Assembly (NCBI RefSeq): GCF_005144885.1
Contig: NZ_CP039690.1
Coordinates: 3,795,001 to 3,859,000, forward strand
Length of the DNA stretch: 64,000 nucleotides
Direction: 5' to 3'
Origin: Phreatobacter stygius
GTDB lineage: Bacteria > Pseudomonadota > Alphaproteobacteria > Rhizobiales > Phreatobacteraceae
The notes below the pieces were generated by a model, which saw nothing but the letters and a program-made list of their open reading frames with translations, did no database searches and was not told the origin of the DNA. Below, one piece after another: positions 54,122 through 62,471 of the stretch. The translations under genes were made by a program, and so were the position numbers. Every line of letters starts with the position of its first letter. Position 1 is the stretch's first letter.

Positions 54122-55088
54122 AGCGTCCAAACAAGAGACCGAAGGCAAGTCTACCGTGGGAATCGACGTCAGCAAGAGCTGGCTCGACATCCACGTTCTG
54201 CCCGGCGGGGAGACCCACCGTTTTGCCAATGCCGAGTTGGGCATCCGGCAGTTGAAGCGCTGGCTTCAGCGCTTTGATCTGGCGCTGGTCGTGGTCGAGG
54301 CGACCGGCAAGTGGCACCGCCAGGTTCGCCGAAGCCTGCATGCCTCGGGCGTGCCGGTTGCCGTGGTCGATCCTTATCGCGTGCGCATGTTCGCGCGTGC
54401 CACGGGCACCTTGGCCAAGACCGACCGGCTCGATGCCCGCGTGTTGGCCCTGTTCGCGCGGGCCATGAACCCGGCCCAGCGACCGCCGGCACCGGAAGCC
54501 CTCGATGCGCTCAATGAGTTGGTCAGCGCCCGCGATGCGGCCGTCGGCGAACAGACAGCCCTCAAGAACCAGCGGCACGCGGTCACCGACAAGTTCCTGA
54601 TCCGCCATCTCGCTCACCGTCTCACCCGGATCGCCAAGGCTATCGAAGCCATCGCCGGCGAGATCGCCAAACGCATCGCGGCCGATCCATGCCTGGCCAG
54701 ACGCCACGACATTCTGATCTCGATCCCTTCGTTCGGCCCGGCGGTCGCCACGACCCTGGTGGCCGCCCTGACCGAGCTGGGGACCTGCAACATCAAACAG
54801 ATCAGCCTGTTGGCGGGACTAGCCCCGATCGCCGATGATTCCGGTGAACGACAGGGCGTCCGCGTCATCTGGGGCGGACGCTCCCGGGTGCGCCGCGTTC
54901 TCTACCTGGCGGCGCTCTCGGCCACGCGCTGCAACGCCGACATGAAAAGTTTCCACGACCGCCTGATCGCCAAGGGCAAGAAGCCCAAATGCGCCCTCAT
55001 CGCCGTGGCTCGAAAGCTCGTCGTCCTCGCCAACACCCTTATCGCTCAGGACCGCACTTGGGCCACTCACGCTCCAAAACAGGCTTGA
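54108..55088 (+). CDS. IS110-family transposase (DEDD recombinase)
   Basis: A 326-residue recombinase with a RuvC-like N-terminal domain: GIDVSK (D20), VVVEATG (E64) and AKTDRLDARVLA (D106, D109), the DEDD set. A coiled-coil linker (about 135-200) leads to the Tnp_20 domain with IPSFGPAVATTLVAALTELG and APIADDSGERQGVRVIWGGRSRVRR, where S245 is the likely nucleophilic serine. A GGGGAGGAAG site precedes ATG 54108. All catalytic residues are present, so the element is probably active. It would use the upstream RNA to pair donor and target. Confidence 0.93.
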   Translation: MQGKEASKQETEGKSTVGIDVSKSWLDIHVLPGGETHRFANAELGIRQLKRWLQRFDLALVVVEATGKWHRQVRRSLHASGVPVAVVDPYRVRMFARATGTLAKTDRLDARVLALFARAMNPAQRPPAPEALDALNELVSARDAAVGEQTALKNQRHAVTDKFLIRHLAHRLTRIAKAIEAIAGEIAKRIAADPCLARRHDILISIPSFGPAVATTLVAALTELGTCNIKQISLLAGLAPIADDSGERQGVRVIWGGRSRVRRVLYLAALSATRCNADMKSFHDRLIAKGKKPKCALIAVARKLVVLANTLIAQDRTWATHAPKQA

Positions 55089-55103
55089 CCCGAAACACAG
55101 ATG

Positions 55104-55125
55104 CTCTCCCTTTGGGAGAGGGTTT
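55104..55125. repeat. Right half of the repeat copy cut by the IS110 element
   Basis: CT-CTCCC-TTT-GGGAGAGGG resumes the interrupted repeat directly after the element. With 53900-53932 it restores one full reverse-oriented copy. Confidence 0.75.
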
Positions 55126-55139
55126 GTTGAGCGGCGTGA

Positions 55140-56399
55140 TCACGCCGGTGCGGTCACCCGCTCCGCGACCTCGGCCTGCGACGGCTTGGCGGCTTCCGCT
55201 TGCCTGGCGTCGCCTTGGGCCGACGTGGTGCGGGCGAGCTGGGCGATGGCGGCAGCGACGCCGCCGGCGCCATGGGGGATATTGAGCGCGTTCAAGGCCA
55301 TCTCGATGGCGCTCAAGGTGCCCATCACCATCGGCGCGTTGACATGGCCCATATGGGCAATGCGGAACGCCTTGCCGGTCAGCTCGCCAATGCCGGAACC
55401 GAGCGTCACGCCGCAGACGGTTTCGGTATATTTGGCGATGGTTTCCGGCTCGATGCCCTGGACCAGCACCGGCGTGACCGAGGCGGCGCGTTGCGACGGT
55501 TCGACCACGTTGCAGGACAGCACCTGGCCCTCGGCCCATTTCGACACGGCGGCATGGGTGGCGTCGGCCAGCAGCGCATGGCGCTGCCAGACCGCTTCGA
55601 GCCCTTCCTCCAGGATCATGTCGAGCGCCGCGCGCAGCGCGAACAGCAGATGTTCGGGCGGGGTGCCGCAATATTTCATGTAGTGCGGCGGCTGCTGGCG
55701 CGCGGTCCAGTCCCAGTAGAGCGTCTTCATGGTGGCGTGTTCATGCGCCCGATGGGCCTTGTCATTGGCCGCGACGAAGGCGAGGCCGGGCGGCGTCATC
55801 AAGCCCTTCTGCGCGGCGGTCATCGCGACATCGATGCCCCAGGCGTCCATTTCGAACCGCACGCAGCCGACCGAGGCGACGCCGTCGATCATATAGAGCG
55901 CGGGATGGCCCGCGGCATCGATCGCCTTGCGCACCGCCTTGACGTCGTTGACGACGCCCGAGGCGGTGTCGATCTGGACCATGAGCACGGCCTTGATCTC
56001 GTGGTTCTTGTCGCGCCGGAGCCGCTCCTCGACGGCGGCCGGGTCGACGGAAGCGCGCCACGAACCTTCCAGCACCTCGACATCGGCGCCGATGAACCGG
56101 GCCATTTCGCCCCAGCCAATGGCGAACCGTCCGCTCGACAGCACCAAAACCTTGTCGCCGCGCGAGAGCACATTGGTCAGCGCCGCTTCCCAGCCGCCAT
56201 GGCCGTTGGCGGCGTAGATATAGGTCCGCGACTTGGTGCGGAACACCTTGCGGAGATCGTCGAGCAGGCTGTCGGTCAGGCCGACCATCGCGCCGGTATA
56301 GATCTCTTCGGCCGGGCGGATCATCGCCTGAAGCACGCGGTCCGGAATGTTGGTCGGGCCGGGAATTGCGAGCAAGGCCCGGCCATTGGCGACAGTCAT
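55140..56399 (-). CDS. Class V aminotransferase, serine/alanine-glyoxylate type
   Basis: A 419-residue PLP enzyme: AIPGPTNIPDRVLQAM (11-26), NGHGGWEAALTNVLSRGDKVLVLSSGRFA (65-93), MIDGVASVG with D172, and the Schiff-base lysine in TAAQKGLMTPPG (K198). It matches serine-glyoxylate/alanine-glyoxylate aminotransferases, which move amino groups to glyoxylate. About 30 Ala/Glu/Thr-rich residues are added at the C-terminus (AQGDARQAEAAKPSQAEVAE), beyond the family norm. It faces the IS110 element on one side and the GntR gene on the other. Confidence 0.9.
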   Translation of the reverse strand: MTVANGRALLAIPGPTNIPDRVLQAMIRPAEEIYTGAMVGLTDSLLDDLRKVFRTKSRTYIYAANGHGGWEAALTNVLSRGDKVLVLSSGRFAIGWGEMARFIGADVEVLEGSWRASVDPAAVEERLRRDKNHEIKAVLMVQIDTASGVVNDVKAVRKAIDAAGHPALYMIDGVASVGCVRFEMDAWGIDVAMTAAQKGLMTPPGLAFVAANDKAHRAHEHATMKTLYWDWTARQQPPHYMKYCGTPPEHLLFALRAALDMILEEGLEAVWQRHALLADATHAAVSKWAEGQVLSCNVVEPSQRAASVTPVLVQGIEPETIAKYTETVCGVTLGSGIGELTGKAFRIAHMGHVNAPMVMGTLSAIEMALNALNIPHGAGGVAAAIAQLARTTSAQGDARQAEAAKPSQAEVAERVTAPA

Positions 56400-56597
56400 G
56401 AACGGCTCCCTTTGCCTGATGGCACGTCCTCAGCCAGGCTGTCGGACGGACACGGCTTTCGATCGAGGCACCCCTTCTACCCGCGCGCAGGATCGGCCGC
56501 TAGCCGAGGACGGGCTGAATCGGCGCGGACCTGATATCGCGATTTTGCGCCGCCAAGGCCGGCATTGGGTCGCGATCGTGGCGCTTTCGGTGAAAAT

Positions 56598-57389
56598 CTA
56601 AAGCGCGATCGGAGCGTCTCGCATCGTCCCGCGCGGCACCTTGGCCTGCGCCGTGGGCATGGCCAGCGGCAGGACCCTGCGGGTCGTTTCGTTCAGGTGG
56701 TCGCGCATCAGCCTGCCGACCAAAGCCACGTCGCGCGCCAGGGCGGCGTCCATCAGCGCCCGGTGCTCGGCATCGATCGGGCGCTCGTGGGAGGCTGCCG
56801 GTACCGACAGCCGCCGGTAGCGCTCGCTCTGATCGTAGAGGATCGCGCGCAGCCTCAGCCGCCACGGACTGTCGCAGGCCGCGACCAGGGCGGCATGGAA
56901 TGCTTTGTGGGCGAGCGCCCAGTCCTCGCTGACCACCATCGGGTCGCCGTCGACCCGTTCCGGGGTGCGCGACAGGCGGTGATAGGCGGCGACGATGCCG
57001 GTCTCCCATTCGACGTCGCCGCGTTCCAGCGCCCGTCCAAGGCAGGCGAGCTCCATCTCGATGCGCGTGCTGGTCAGGTCGATCAGGTCGTCCTGCGACA
57101 CCGGCGCGACGCTGAAGCCGCGCTGGGCCTCGGCGACCACCAGGCCATCGGCGGTCAGCCGCGACAGCGCCTCGCGGATCGCGCCCAGGCTGACGCCGCG
57201 GGAAGCGCAGATGTCGTTGATCTTGATCTTCTCGCCGGGCGCCAGGCGGCAAGCCAGGATATCCGCCCGCAAGGCCAGATAAGCCGCTTCGGTCAGGCTC
57301 TTGGTGGCTGCCCGGTGTCCGATCAACAGAAACGCCCCTCCATCCGGCTCGAGCGTCTGGACGGCGCTCGCCGATGATTCAGATGACAC
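56598..57389 (-). CDS. GntR family transcriptional regulator (FadR/FCD subgroup)
   Basis: A 263-residue regulator with a GntR winged helix (SLTEAAYLALRADILACRLAPGEKIKINDICASRGVSLGAIREALSRLTADGLV, about 32-85) and an all-helical FCD effector domain (about 100-235) whose histidines probably hold a metal ion. FCD regulators sense carboxylic acids. It is divergent from the FAA-hydrolase and Bug genes with an AT-rich inverted repeat in between, and likely represses that arm. Confidence 0.9.
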   Translation of the reverse strand: MSSESSASAVQTLEPDGGAFLLIGHRAATKSLTEAAYLALRADILACRLAPGEKIKINDICASRGVSLGAIREALSRLTADGLVVAEAQRGFSVAPVSQDDLIDLTSTRIEMELACLGRALERGDVEWETGIVAAYHRLSRTPERVDGDPMVVSEDWALAHKAFHAALVAACDSPWRLRLRAILYDQSERYRRLSVPAASHERPIDAEHRALMDAALARDVALVGRLMRDHLNETTRRVLPLAMPTAQAKVPRGTMRDAPIAL

Positions 57390-57432
57390 GAATAGGCGGA
57401 AAACGGATGGGTCGCAAGAATATATATTTTTA

Positions 57433-57464
57433 TTGACAGATCGATTTTATATCGGCTGATCTAT
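57433..57464. promoter_or_regulatory. Promoter and inverted repeat in the GntR-FAH divergent region
   Basis: A consensus -35 box TTGACA (57433-57438) lies in an AT-rich stretch upstream of the FAA-hydrolase gene. Inverted arms AGATC (57438-57442) and GATCT (57458-57462) lie around it, a candidate GntR operator overlapping the promoter. No good -10 box could be fixed. Confidence 0.4.
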
Positions 57465-57492
57465 CGCAACAAGTGATGAGGAGCGTCTGAAA

Positions 57493-58356
57493 ATGCGGTT
57501 TGCGGCTTTCCGCCAGGATGGTGTGCGTGGTCTCGCGGTGGCGGTCGACGGGGGCCGCTATATCGGCCTGACGGCCAAGGATGCCGGTTATCCCGGCGAT
57601 CTCGACGGGCTGATCGTCGAAGGCCAGGCGGCGCTGGCCGCCGCGCACCGGGCGCTCTCGGCCGGCCGGCCGATCGACCTCGACACGGTCTCGCTGCTGC
57701 CGCCGCTGTCCAATCCCGGCAAGATCATTTGTGTCGGGCTGAACTATGTCGACCATTCCGCCGAGAGCGGCTTCAAGCAGCCGGACTATCCGACCCTGTT
57801 TTCGCGTTTCGCATCGAGCCTGATCGGTTCGGGCGCGCCGATCATCCGTCCGACCGTTTCCGAACAGCTCGACTACGAAGGCGAGCTGGTGGCGGTCATC
57901 GGCCGCGGCGGCCGGCATATCCCGCAAGCCCAGGCGCTCGATCACGTCATCGGCTATTCGATCTTCAACGACGCCTCGATCCGCGACTATCAGTTCAAGG
58001 CGCCGCAATGGACGGTCGGCAAGAATTTCGACGACACCGGCGCCTTCGGCCCGGTCTTCGTCACCGCCGACGAATTGCCGCCCGGCTGCAAGGGCCTGAA
58101 GCTCGAAACCCGGCTCAACGGCCAGACCGTCCAGAGCGCCTCGATCGACGCCATGGTGTTCGATGTGGCGTCCCAGATCGCCATCATCAGCGAGGCGATC
58201 ACCCTGTCGCCCGGTGACATCCTGGTCACCGGCACGCCGTCGGGCGTCGGCCTTGCCCGCAAGCCGCCGCTCTGGATGAAACATGGCGATATCTGCGAGG
58301 TCGAGATCGAACGCATCGGCGTCCTGAGCAATCCGGTCGCCAACGAGCTCCGCTGA
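57493..58356 (+). CDS. Fumarylacetoacetate hydrolase family protein
   Basis: A 287-residue protein with the FAH fold: KIICVGLNYVDHSAESGF (about 76-93), the metal-ligand run LDYEGELVAVIGRGGRHIP, FNDASIRDYQ and GKNFDDTGAFGPVFV, ending with ILVTGTPSGVGLARKPP. Members hydrolyse, decarboxylate or hydrate acyl-pyruvate-type intermediates of aromatic acid breakdown. It is followed 78 bases later by a Bug receptor, so an organic-acid degradation unit under GntR control is likely. Confidence 0.9.
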   Translation: MRFAAFRQDGVRGLAVAVDGGRYIGLTAKDAGYPGDLDGLIVEGQAALAAAHRALSAGRPIDLDTVSLLPPLSNPGKIICVGLNYVDHSAESGFKQPDYPTLFSRFASSLIGSGAPIIRPTVSEQLDYEGELVAVIGRGGRHIPQAQALDHVIGYSIFNDASIRDYQFKAPQWTVGKNFDDTGAFGPVFVTADELPPGCKGLKLETRLNGQTVQSASIDAMVFDVASQIAIISEAITLSPGDILVTGTPSGVGLARKPPLWMKHGDICEVEIERIGVLSNPVANELR

Positions 58357-58434
58357 ACCCGCGCCGCCCGGCTGGCCCGAGGGGCAGCCGCGGCGGGCCT
58401 ATGGCTTCGTCCCTGTCCTCAAAGGAAGAGACCC

Positions 58435-59421
58435 ATGTCTTTTTCGCGCCGTCGATTTGTTGCCGGCAGTGCCGCTTTCGGCGTCCTGTCCAGTGTGTCT
58501 CAGGCCCGCGCCCAGCCGGCCTTTCCGAGCCAGCCGGTGCGCGTCATCGTGCCCTTCGCGGCCGGCGGCACCACCGACATGCTGGCTCGCCAGTTCGGCC
58601 AGAGGATGCAGGAGGCGCTCGGCCAGCCTGTCGTCATCGAGAATATCGGCGGCGCCGGCGGCTCGATCGGCGCCGAGCGGGTCGCGCGGTCGGCGGCCGA
58701 CGGCCATACGCTGCTGTTCCACAACCTGACCTTTTCGGCGACGACGGCGGCCTTGCAGGCGGCGGGGCGTTCGCCGCACGACATCGAGAAGGACTTCGCC
58801 CCGGTCTCGCTCGGCGCCAATGTCCCGATGGTGGTCATGGCCGGCACCGTCGTGCCGGCCAAGGACCTGCGCGAATTCGTCGCCTATGCGAAGTCCTCGT
58901 CGCAGCCGCTGTTTTACGGTTCGACCGGCCCCGGCAGCGTGATGCATCTGGTGTCCGAGGTGCTGAAGCGCGATGGCGGCATCCGGATGGAGCATGTGCC
59001 GTTCCGCGGCGCGGCGCCCTTGATGCAGGAGATGATCGCCGGCCGCGTGCAGTTCGGCGGCGACCAGCTGTCGACCTCGCTCGAGTTCATCCGCGCCAAT
59101 TCGGTCAAGCCGCTGGCGACGCTGGCGGCCGAGCGCATGGCGCCCTTTCCCGACGTGCCGACGGTGCGCGAGCTGGGTTTCCCCAATATGGAGCTGCGCG
59201 GCTGGAACGGCTTCTTCGCGCCGAAGGCGACGCCGGCCGCCGTCATCCAGCGCCTGCAGGGCGTGATCCAGGCGGCCGCCGCCGACCCCGAGCTCAGGCG
59301 CCGGTTGAGCGATGTCGGCGCCGAAGCCGTCGGTTCGTCGCCCGATGAACTCGGCCGGGTGGTCAGCGAACAGGTCGCCAAGGTGCGCCCGCTGGTCGCC
59401 GAGTTGAAACTGCTGATCTAA
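58435..59421 (+). CDS. Tripartite tricarboxylate transporter-type (Bug) substrate-binding protein
   Basis: A 328-residue periplasmic receptor with a twin-Arg signal (SFSRRRFVAGSAAFGVLSSVSQARA), then RVIVPFAAGGTTDMLARQFG, FYGSTGPGSVMHLVSEVLK and VPFRGAAPLMQEMIAGRVQFGGDQ. It is a paralogue of the gene at 32042-33031. As there, no TctA/TctB membrane genes are adjacent; the membrane partner must lie elsewhere. An AAAGGAAGAG site precedes the ATG. Confidence 0.92.
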   Translation: MSFSRRRFVAGSAAFGVLSSVSQARAQPAFPSQPVRVIVPFAAGGTTDMLARQFGQRMQEALGQPVVIENIGGAGGSIGAERVARSAADGHTLLFHNLTFSATTAALQAAGRSPHDIEKDFAPVSLGANVPMVVMAGTVVPAKDLREFVAYAKSSSQPLFYGSTGPGSVMHLVSEVLKRDGGIRMEHVPFRGAAPLMQEMIAGRVQFGGDQLSTSLEFIRANSVKPLATLAAERMAPFPDVPTVRELGFPNMELRGWNGFFAPKATPAAVIQRLQGVIQAAAADPELRRRLSDVGAEAVGSSPDELGRVVSEQVAKVRPLVAELKLLI

Positions 59422-59520
59422 CCGCGCCGGGTCCATTCACGGCGGTCGCGCCAGCGCGGTCGCCGCCAGAACCGGCGCCATGAGCCGGGTCGCAAGCATG
59501 CGCCGCTGGAGGACGCCGCC

Positions 59521-60482
59521 ATGACGCAGATCAGGGGCTATGTCAGCCCGACCCGCCGGCCCGGCGAGCTTGGTGTCCATTCGCTCGACCACTTCAATCT
59601 GGTGGTGCCGGACCTCAAGGCCGCCGACAGCTTCTACACCGCCTTCGGCCTCGACATGCGGACTTTTGGCAACAGCCTCGGCTTTCACACCGAAGGCCAC
59701 GGCCATCGCTGGGGCACCGTCAGCGAAGGCGACCGCAAGCAGCTCTCGCATCTCACCTTCGGCTGTTTCGACGACGATCTGGCGCGCTTCCGCCACCGCC
59801 TGCAGGAGCTCGGCATGCCCCAGCTCGATCCGCCGCCGGGGTTTGAATCGAACGGCCTGTGGTTCCGCGATCCCGACGGTTCGCTGGTCGAAATCCGGGT
59901 TGCCGACAAGAGCTCGCCGAACGAGAAGTCCGGCTCCAGCAACGTCTCCGGGCCGGCCGGCACGCAGACCTCGCCGAACCGCAGCGCGGCGCCGCTGGTC
60001 CGGCCGCGGCGGCTCGCCCATATCCTCATCTTCACCGCCGATGTCGGGCGCGCCATCGCCTTTTATTCACGCGTGCTGGGCCTTCGCCTGTCCGACGTTC
60101 GGGCGATGGCATCGCCTTCATGCATGGCATCCACGGCAGCGACCATCACCTGATCGCGCTGGCCAAATCCGAAGGGCCGGGGCTGCACCATCTGAGCTGG
60201 GACGTCGGCTCGATCCACGAGATCGGCCTTGGCGCCATGCAAATGGCCGACAAGGGGTTTTCGGCCGGCTGGGGCCTCGGCCGCCATGTCCTTGGCTCGA
60301 ATTTCTTCCACTATGTCCGCGATCCCTGGGGCAGCTATTCGGAATATTCCTCCGACATCGACTACATTCCCGCCAATTTCGAATGGGAGGCCGGCGATCA
60401 TCCCGGCCATGACGCCTTCTATGTCTGGGGACCGACGCCGCCGGAAGACTTCGCCTTCAACCACGAAGCCGCCAAAGGTTGA
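59521..60482 (+). pseudogene. VOC-family dioxygenase-like gene interrupted by a -1 frameshift
   Basis: Two overlapping frames together give about 320 residues of a two-module vicinal-oxygen-chelate protein (extradiol dioxygenase-like): HSLDHFNLVVPDLKAADSFYTAFGL in the first module and RLAHILIFTADVGRAIAFYSRVLGLRLSD in the second. At about 60097 the first frame turns into nonsense and the other carries on with SGDGIAFMHGIHGSDHHLIALAKSEGPGLHHLSWDVG. Adding one C would give LRLSDRSGDGIAF, the expected sequence. The metal ligands (H, H, E) are spread over both frames, so neither half alone would work. It lies behind the Bug gene. Confidence 0.8.
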
Positions 60483-60512
60483 CCTGGCCGAAGGCGAAGG
60501 CACGCCGTAGCC

Positions 60513-61028
60513 TCAGCGGCGAAGCAGCATGGGAATCCACGCCGCGACCAGCTTGGCCATGAACTTCAGCGGAAACCCCGGATAGGCCGGCAGGTCGTCC
60601 GGGATGACGCTGTCGCCGGCCTTGAACTTGGTGCAGATGCGCATTTCGAGCGGCGGGACGTCGGTCTCGAAACGGGCCCGGTACATCGAGACCCAGTGCC
60701 GGGAATCGTCGAAGCCCATGGTCATCGCAGCATTGCAGCAGGTGGCGACGATCCGGTTGGTCGCCGATATGTCCTTGAGCTTGTAGCTCTTGAGCAGCGT
60801 CGCACCCTCGATGCATGTCACGCGATCCTTGCGGTAGAGAACATAGGGCGTGCCGCCGGCTGCATCGCGCACCGGCGCTGCGCCCGGCAAGGCCTCGACC
60901 GCGAGGGAGCCGGCCTGGCAATCGTCGCAATGGCAGGCAAGGCTGATGATCGGCGCGCCGGCCGCTTCCAGCTGGACCCTGCCGCAGGAGCAACGCACCG
61001 TCAGGCTGTTTTTCAGTGGCTCGGGCAT
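60513..61028 (-). CDS. GFA-like zinc-binding protein
   Basis: A 171-residue protein with VRCSCGRVQLE and LACHCDDCQAG, the CxC and CxCxxC zinc ligands of the glutathione-dependent formaldehyde-activating (GFA) fold, and a later ATCCNAAMTMGF in place of the third motif. The rest has the expected strand pattern (LYRKDRVTCIEG, LKSYKL). It is probably a small enzyme or carbonyl-binding protein; a formaldehyde role is only one option. Its neighbours give no clue. Confidence 0.7.
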   Translation of the reverse strand: MPEPLKNSLTVRCSCGRVQLEAAGAPIISLACHCDDCQAGSLAVEALPGAAPVRDAAGGTPYVLYRKDRVTCIEGATLLKSYKLKDISATNRIVATCCNAAMTMGFDDSRHWVSMYRARFETDVPPLEMRICTKFKAGDSVIPDDLPAYPGFPLKFMAKLVAAWIPMLLRR

Positions 61029-61060
61029 CGGGGCCTCCTGTCGTCGGGTGCTCGCGCGAC

Positions 61061-61912
61061 CTAGGCGCGGTCACCCTGGAGCACCCGGTGCAGGGTCTCG
61101 GCGAAGGCCTGCGCATGGAGACCGTAGCCGCCATGGTCACCCGGAAAGGCGACCGGCGCGCTGCCGAGCTTTTCGGCCAGCGCCAGGCCGGTGCTGTGGG
61201 CGATTTGCCCTGAAGTCTCTGCGCCGACGCCAACCACCACGCGGGGGCGTCCGGCCCGCAAGGTCGCGATATCGGGCTGGTAGCGCGACAGCGGCATCAA
61301 TCCATGCGCGATGAAATAGTCCATATTGCCGTCGATCCGGCCGAAGGTCTCCAGAGCCTCGGGCGGCATGGCGTGCTCCGGCGGCGCCTGGTCACCTTCC
61401 GGTCCACCGCTCAGACCCGCCATCACCATGAACTTCTCGACGGCGGGGCCGAGCCCCTCCCGGTGATAGATGTCATGGATCTCCTGGTCACCGGCCAGCG
61501 CCTCCGACGGGTCGGCGAGCAGCATCAGGCAGGGCGGCTCGTGGGCCACCAGCGCCTTGACCCGCTCCGGGTGGCGGGCGGTCAGGTTGAGCCCGATCTG
61601 GGCGCCGCCGCTATTGCCGAACACGTAAGCCTGGCCCGCGCCGAGCGCCTCGATCAGCCGCGCGGCATCGTCGCCATGGACATCGAGCCGCTGCTCTTCC
61701 GGGTCGCCGTCGAGGGTGCTGCGCGAGTTGCCGCGCGGGTCATAAGCCACCACCGTGTAGCGGTCGGCGAGATGGTGCGAAAGCTCGGCAAAGACGCCGG
61801 CATCGGTCGGGCCGCCGGGGATCAGGAGCAGCATCGGACCGGCTCCCCGGACTTCGTAATAGATCCTGGCGCCCGGGACTTTCAGCGTGGCGGATGGGGT
61901 CGGGTCGGTCAT
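61061..61912 (-). CDS. Alpha/beta hydrolase
   Basis: A 283-residue hydrolase: LLLIPGGPTDAGVF (oxyanion region), YDPRGNSRST, a nucleophile elbow GNSGGAQIGL (Ser) and a late GDHGGYGLHAQAF (His). Members are esterases, epoxide hydrolases or haloperoxidase-like enzymes. The open frame continues 55 codons upstream into the neighbour; ATG 61912 is the sound start. It follows a VOC protein gene in the same direction, and both are divergent from a TetR regulator, so an inducible detoxification pair is likely. Confidence 0.87.
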   Translation of the reverse strand: MTDPTPSATLKVPGARIYYEVRGAGPMLLLIPGGPTDAGVFAELSHHLADRYTVVAYDPRGNSRSTLDGDPEEQRLDVHGDDAARLIEALGAGQAYVFGNSGGAQIGLNLTARHPERVKALVAHEPPCLMLLADPSEALAGDQEIHDIYHREGLGPAVEKFMVMAGLSGGPEGDQAPPEHAMPPEALETFGRIDGNMDYFIAHGLMPLSRYQPDIATLRAGRPRVVVGVGAETSGQIAHSTGLALAEKLGSAPVAFPGDHGGYGLHAQAFAETLHRVLQGDRA

Positions 61913-61970
61913 GGCTATGTCTCCTGGTCGAGGTCTTGCGCGACTGCCTGGGGTCATCTGCCGGCAGGGG

Positions 61971-62336
61971 TCACCGGCTGCCGAGCACCATGCGGTTGCC
62001 CTCGCTATCGCGAAACTCGGCGACCGTGCGGCCGGGCTGCCAGGGCGCCTCCTGCGGTTCGGTGATGATCTCGACACCGCCGGCCTTCAGCGCCGCAACC
62101 GTCGCTTCGATGGCCGCGTCGACCAGCACCATCACCGGATCGGTGGAGGGTTTGTCGTCGGGACGCTTGACGAAGTGCAGGGTGGTTTCGGCGCCCTGAA
62201 ACTTGAGCTCGATCCAGCGCCACCCGTTTGGGCCCATGGCCGCGTCGGCGGCGACCTCGCAGCCGAAATGCCGGGTGTAGAAGCGCTTGGCGCGGTCCTG
62301 GTCGAACACCGGAAGCTCGGCGAACTGGATGTGCAT
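61971..62336 (-). CDS. VOC family protein (glyoxalase/bleomycin-resistance-like)
   Basis: A 121-residue single-module VOC protein: IQFAELPVFDQDRAKRFYTRHFGCEVAADAAMG, WIELKFQGAETTLHFV and a closing AEFRDSEGNRMVLGSR with the C-terminal ligand position. It may bind a toxic compound or act as a small isomerase. The pair with the alpha/beta hydrolase lies 58 bases downstream, and the twin operators of the TetR gene lie just upstream. Confidence 0.88.
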   Translation of the reverse strand: MHIQFAELPVFDQDRAKRFYTRHFGCEVAADAAMGPNGWRWIELKFQGAETTLHFVKRPDDKPSTDPVMVLVDAAIEATVAALKAGGVEIITEPQEAPWQPGRTVAEFRDSEGNRMVLGSR

Positions 62337-62380
62337 GGCTCGGTTCTCCTTGCAGGTCGAGACCGGCGGCCCGGCACAAA

Positions 62381-62426
62381 ACTAGACCGTCCAGTTCCGA
62401 AGTTGCGCGAAACTAGACTGTCCAGT
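62381..62426. promoter_or_regulatory. Two TetR-type operators in a divergent promoter
   Basis: ACTAGAC-C-GTCCAGT (62381-62395) and ACTAGAC-T-GTCCAGT (62412-62426) are 15-bp near-palindromes (one arm mismatch each) spaced 31 bases centre to centre, about three helical turns. They lie between the VOC and TetR genes. Two sites on one face of the helix suggest cooperative binding by the encoded TetR protein. Confidence 0.75.
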
Positions 62427-62471
62427 ACTGTCGAGTCAACCGGGATTCCCCCGGGCCGGACAAAAACTTTC

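Larger units (their letters stand above)
53933..55105 (+). mobile_element. IS110-family insertion sequence, about 1173 bp
   Basis: The element carries one DEDD transposase gene, a 175-base non-coding left end (53933-54107) and a very short right end (55089-55103). It sits between two CT dinucleotides (53931-53932 and 55104-55105) inside a repeat copy. Joining the flanks (GCCACC-CT-CTCCCTTTGGG) reproduces the reverse complement of the intact copy at 53790-53840. There are no terminal inverted repeats and no target duplication beyond the CT core, as expected for the IS110 group. A long left end and short right end is the architecture in which the bridge RNA lies upstream of the recombinase. Confidence 0.88.

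Noticed and set aside
54033-54707. A 224-codon minus-strand frame inside the IS110 element
   Set aside because: Complement of the transposase gene with no domain of its own.
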